The notes under the pieces were generated by a model, which did not search any database, was not told where the DNA came from, and saw only the letters and a list, made by a program, of their open reading frames with translations. From Pedobacter sp. UBA1654 (GTDB lineage Bacteria > Bacteroidota > Bacteroidia > Sphingobacteriales > Sphingobacteriaceae), in contig DCLG01000037.1 of assembly GCA_002320935.1 (NCBI GenBank), positions 24,930 through 40,743 on the forward strand: DNA of 15,814 nucleotides, written 5' to 3'. The stretch's first letter is position 1. Every line of letters starts with the position of its first letter. Both the position numbers and the translations under genes were made by a program. This document shows positions 15,395 to 15,814 of the stretch, one piece after another.

Positions 15395-15508
15395 CTACCA
15401 AGGCGTTTCTCCTGTTTCCGGGTTATATTAATATCCATTTTGCAACAACTGCCGGGCAGTCTCAAAGCCAATACCTTTATTCGCTTCTGTAATTAATGCT
15501 CTTTTCAT
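15395..15508 (-). pseudogene. Short-chain dehydrogenase reduced to its two ends
   Basis: The frame starts MKRALITEANKGIGFETARQ, then LLQNGY: the N-terminus of a classical short-chain dehydrogenase, with the TGxxxGxG nucleotide motif changed to TEANKGIG (Gly to Glu). It meets a TAA after 26 codons. In the same frame follow YNPETGETPW and TAG, which looks like the C-terminus of the same type of enzyme (a TGxxPW ending). A whole enzyme has about 240 residues, so some 200 codons from the middle appear to be missing. It begins 6 bases after the stop of the NmrA-like gene, as expected for an operon. The product cannot be active. Confidence 0.75.
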
Positions 15509-15514
15509 AGTCTA

Positions 15515-15814
15515 TTAAGCTTGTTGATGATATACTTTGGCAAACGCTTTAGTAAAATCCCTGAACTTGGTTTTGCCGAACACAGGCTTGTGGCGGTAAA
15601 AATGTTCATACAACGAACCGCTTTCCTGCGCAGCCTGCATGGCCATAAAACCATTTGCGATCCATTCATTCATGCCTGCGTCTAACATCCCGCTGAGCAT
15701 TTGTTCCCTGGGAATAACCTTCCAAGTTAGATCAGGCTCGCCAATAGCTTCACCCAGTATTTGAGCAACTTCGTTAGGAGATACTTCATCGCTGGCCAGG
15801 TAGTGCACAGATCT
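15515..15814 (-). CDS. NmrA-like NAD(P)-binding protein, C-terminal part (5' end outside window)
   Basis: The last 99 codons of a gene that enters from the right edge. The visible part begins RSVHYLASDEVSPNEVAQIL and continues with LGEAIGEPDLTWKVI, GMLDAGMNEWIANGFMAMQA and HFYRHKPVFGKTKFRDFTKA. This is the C-terminal substrate-side region of the atypical SDR/NmrA group (NAD(P)H-binding proteins, quinone or azo reductase-like). The Rossmann half lies outside the window. The frame is open to the edge; an internal GTG at 15808 is not the real start. It is the first visible gene of a minus-strand group with the deleted dehydrogenase and the AraC regulator. Substrate is unknown. Confidence 0.82.
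   Translation of the reverse strand, partial: RSVHYLASDEVSPNEVAQILGEAIGEPDLTWKVIPREQMLSGMLDAGMNEWIANGFMAMQAAQESGSLYEHFYRHKPVFGKTKFRDFTKAFAKVYHQQA

Overview
The window looks like a chromosomal stretch from a Bacteroidota bacterium, most likely of the Sphingobacteriaceae type (Pedobacter, Mucilaginibacter or a relative). The reasons are a SusC/SusD pair, a DUF2490 outer-membrane protein, a secreted enzyme joining an SGNH hydrolase to a GH20 hexosaminidase, AT-rich spacers and few Shine-Dalgarno sequences. No tRNA, rRNA, CRISPR array or intact transposase was seen. The genus is inferred from protein style only.

Left part (1-5711): a partial TesA-like SGNH esterase on the minus strand faces a large secreted two-enzyme protein (SGNH esterase plus GH20). 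On the plus strand follow a RimJ/RimL-type GNAT acetyltransferase, then a tight two-gene unit made of a secreted PepSY-like protein and a DUF2490 outer-membrane protein. A 71-codon orphan reading frame and a convergent YcxB-like membrane protein close this part.

Middle (5712-12126): a secreted DUF6624 protein is preceded by a 34-codon reading frame that overlaps its start. A gene-poor stretch of about 700 bases holds decayed minus-strand coding sequence. Then comes a complete SusC-SusD outer-membrane uptake pair ending in a strong rho-independent terminator. No glycanase, sigma/anti-sigma pair or hybrid sensor sits beside the pair, so its substrate cannot be read from the context.

Right part (12127-15814): this is an eroded accessory region. 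It has a 3' gene remnant ending in the SusD terminator, a small four-helix membrane protein, a start-less reading frame, a GNAT gene broken by one in-frame TAA, a small DUF5808 membrane protein, and two diverged copies of one repeat in opposite orientation about 1.4 kb apart. The right end is a minus-strand cluster: an NmrA-like NAD(P)-binding protein (partial), a short-chain dehydrogenase reduced to its two ends, and an AraC-family regulator.

I do not see a convincing new multi-gene system. The most interesting points are the fused esterase-hexosaminidase, the inverted repeat pair around decayed genes, the single-codon break in the GNAT gene and the internally deleted dehydrogenase beside an intact AraC regulator.
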